Of a stretch of DNA of 7,385 bases, positions 6,201 through 7,385 are shown piece by piece. The position numbers were made by a program, and so were the translations under genes. The DNA is from Chitinivibrionales bacterium (lineage in GTDB: Bacteria > Fibrobacterota > Chitinivibrionia > Chitinivibrionales > JANQEN01), in assembly GCA_030593665.1 (NCBI GenBank), contig JAUVGS010000098.1, positions 1-7,385 on the forward strand, in the 5' to 3' direction. Under the pieces are notes generated by a model. It was given only the letters and a program-made list of their open reading frames with translations, made no database searches and was not told the DNA's origin. Every line of letters starts with the position of its first letter. Position 1 is the first letter of the stretch.

Positions 6201-6432
6201 TTAAATAATACATTTTTTCTAATATACTATTTTAAGACAGTCGAGTTTAAAATATTATATGAAAGGCGACAATTCCCTGAATACTATACCTGCCATATCT
6301 TGATGATTTTCAGACAAAAAAAACATCTCATACTTTCAGTGTCAAATCTTGCCTGCACATATTCTCCCATAGCACCATATACACATTTTTTATTTTAAAC
6401 CTTGGTCATTCCCGGAAGAGAGGATAAAAAAG

Positions 6433-6459
6433 TAACACTTTTTTCCCTTAGTGGTGTTA
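6433..6459 (+). repeat. Inverted repeat in the sigma factor leader
   Basis: TAACAC (6433-6438) and GTGTTA (6454-6459) form a perfect 6-bp dyad with a 15-nt loop that contains TTTTTT. An alternative register pairs CACT with AGTG. It ends three bases before the ribosome site of the sigma gene, so it could be an operator near the transcription start or an RNA hairpin affecting translation initiation. Confidence 0.3.
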
Positions 6460-6462
6460 TAC

Positions 6463-6468
6463 AGGTGA
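6463..6468 (+). promoter_or_regulatory. Ribosome binding site fixing the sigma factor start
   Basis: AGGTGA lies five bases before the ATG at 6474 and matches the 3' end of 16S rRNA. The earlier in-frame ATG at 6402 has no such site and would add 24 residues unlike any ECF N-terminus. This decides the start in favour of 6474. Confidence 0.75.
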
Positions 6469-6473
6469 AGACA

Positions 6474-6959
6474 ATGAAAATCGATATAGAATATTACTAC
6501 AGGAAATACGGCCCAATGATTCTGAGAAGATGCAGACAGCTTCTCTATGATGAGAATAGTGCCAAAGACGCAATGCAGGAGGTGTTTGTGCAATTACTGC
6601 GAAAACAGGAAACAATTACCATGGAGTATCCCTCCAGCCTGCTATACCGAATGGCAACCAATATATCTTTGAATATGATTCGCTCACAAAATCGTCGATC
6701 AGAGGTCTCATGTGGAGATACGGTATACCAAATTGCGTCATACGATGAAAATTTCACTGGATCTGAAGCGCACGTTCTGCTGGATAAAATATTCAGAAGA
6801 GAAAAACCCTCCACGAAACTCATTGCACTCTATCATTTCGTTGATGGTATGACATTGGAAGAAACGGCAAAAGAGGTGAATATGTCGGTTTCCGGTGTGC
6901 GGAAAAGGCTCCGGTTGCTGAAAGAGCGATTACAGTCGGCGCCACAGGCATGTCAGTGA
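6474..6959 (+). CDS. ECF-type RNA polymerase sigma factor
   Basis: This 161-aa protein has the two-domain architecture of extracytoplasmic function sigma factors, which direct core RNA polymerase to stress or surface-response promoters. Region 2 spans about 7-72 (YYYRKYGPMILRRCRQLL, AKDAMQEVFVQLLRK, LLYRMATNISLNMIRSQNRR), with the DAMQEVF core that contacts polymerase and the -10. A linker follows. Region 4 spans about 105-156, with the helix-turn-helix GMTLEETAKEVNMSVSGVRKRL that reads the -35. It lacks region 3, as expected, and its length is slightly below the usual 170-200 aa. The start at 6474 rests on AGGTGA. A weak sigma70-like pair, TTGGTC-17-TAAAAA (6402-6430), may drive it; no clear autoregulatory ECF promoter was seen. 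The next gene starts 18 bp after its stop and encodes the likely membrane partner. Confidence 0.95.
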   Translation: MKIDIEYYYRKYGPMILRRCRQLLYDENSAKDAMQEVFVQLLRKQETITMEYPSSLLYRMATNISLNMIRSQNRRSEVSCGDTVYQIASYDENFTGSEAHVLLDKIFRREKPSTKLIALYHFVDGMTLEETAKEVNMSVSGVRKRLRLLKERLQSAPQACQ

Positions 6960-6977
6960 ATGGAAAAGAGGAATATA

Positions 6978-7385
6978 ATGAATAAAAAGCAATCCCTGCC
7001 TCGCATAACTCTTGAAAGGTACGTTCTGGGAGAACTACCCGCAGAAGAGATGCTGCGAATTGAAAAATTAGTTCAACAGGACACTGCACTACAAAAAAAG
7101 GTCGAGTCACTGAGGAATTCAAATGAAGAAATCCTTTCTCAGTATCCTCCCGGACAAATGAATCAGGAAATTGCTTTGAAAGCACATACCCGGGAGGTTC
7201 ATGAAAATCTTAAAAGGCAGTCGGAAAAGAGTTCTCTCTGGAATATGATAGCGGCTAAACCGGCGTTTGGAGCTGTGCTGACACTTCTTCTCCTTATCGG
7301 ATTATCACCGGTTATTATCTCGAATTTGCAGAACACTCCATCGTATGAACTTACGCGAATAAAAGGGCTTGCGCCGCATCTTACC
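6978..7385 (+). CDS. ActD-like / putative anti-sigma single-pass membrane protein, cut by right edge
   Basis: ATG at 6978 follows GAGG by six bases and opens 136 codons with no stop before the window edge. The N-terminal cytosolic part has the pattern LERYVLGELPAEEMLRIEKLV (12-32) followed by helices and ILSQYPPGQM (52-61). This resembles the N-termini of ActD-like and anti-sigma-type proteins described from Myxococcus and found in many Fibrobacterota. A single membrane segment spans about 96-115 (AFGAVLTLLLLIGLSPVIIS), so the remainder should lie in the periplasm. The visible end, YELTRIKGLAPHLT, resembles the start of a DUF4384-like or ActD-like outer domain, but too little is shown to be sure. 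No Cys is present, so it is not a zinc-binding anti-sigma factor. Its position 18 bp after the ECF sigma gene suggests co-transcription and a sensing or tethering role. That role is an inference. Confidence 0.85.
   Translation, partial: MNKKQSLPRITLERYVLGELPAEEMLRIEKLVQQDTALQKKVESLRNSNEEILSQYPPGQMNQEIALKAHTREVHENLKRQSEKSSLWNMIAAKPAFGAVLTLLLLIGLSPVIISNLQNTPSYELTRIKGLAPHLT

Noticed and set aside
6258..6302. 14-codon plus-strand ATG frame in the sigma upstream region
   Set aside because: It is very short, with no ribosome site and no sign of conservation that can be judged here.
6402..6473. Upstream in-frame ATG as the sigma factor start
   Set aside because: The 24 extra residues do not resemble an ECF N-terminus, and the good AGGTGA site belongs to the ATG at 6474.
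6820..7185. Minus-strand open frame of 121 codons across the sigma/ActD-like junction
   Set aside because: It is antisense to two well-supported plus-strand genes and their shared junction, and it has no recognisable domain.

Overview
The window is about 7.4 kb of moderately AT-rich bacterial DNA. It carries seven genes: four complete and one near-certain short ORF of unknown function on the two strands, plus one gene cut by each edge. Two neighbouring secreted proteins end in FlgD-like Ig folds of the kind used as type IX secretion (T9SS) sorting tails. Together with an ECF sigma factor paired with an ActD-like membrane protein, this points to a Gram-negative from the Fibrobacterota (Chitinivibrionia-like) or a related Fibrobacteres-Chlorobi-Bacteroidetes lineage. 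That placement is an inference from protein style; no marker gene is present.

Layout: (1) 1-912, minus, the N-terminal 304 residues of cobyric acid synthase (CobQ/CbiP), running off the left edge. (2) 1042-2781, minus, a secreted M14 zinc carboxypeptidase with a transthyretin-like domain and a T9SS-type tail, followed by a good Rho-independent terminator that separates it from cobQ. (3) 2782-3285, a 504-bp non-coding stretch. It holds a sigma70-type promoter with a dyad over its -10, a hairpin-rich leader for the carboxypeptidase, and a 97-bp segment bounded by near-perfect 20-bp inverted repeats with TA at both ends, which may be a MITE. (4) 3286-4983, minus, a secreted right-handed beta-helix protein (polysaccharide-lyase-like) with the same type of tail; its start may be nearly leaderless. 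(5) 5160-5534, minus, a stand-alone CheY-like receiver with a strong predicted promoter. (6) 5745-6200, minus, an unrecognised 151-aa protein. (7) 6474-6959, plus, an ECF sigma factor, followed 18 bp later by (8) 6978 to the right edge, plus, a single-pass membrane protein resembling ActD-like/anti-sigma proteins.

How they fit together: the carboxypeptidase and the beta-helix protein are both predicted to be exported and sorted by T9SS, and so may serve extracellular polymer degradation, but each seems to have its own promoter. The sigma factor and its membrane partner form a probable two-gene regulatory operon that diverges from the minus-strand block. The receiver and the 151-aa gene are neighbours without a recognisable kinase. 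No complete novel defence or mobile system is visible. The most interesting parts are the inverted-repeat element, the structured leader, and the sigma/ActD-like pair, which lacks the usual zinc anti-sigma motif.
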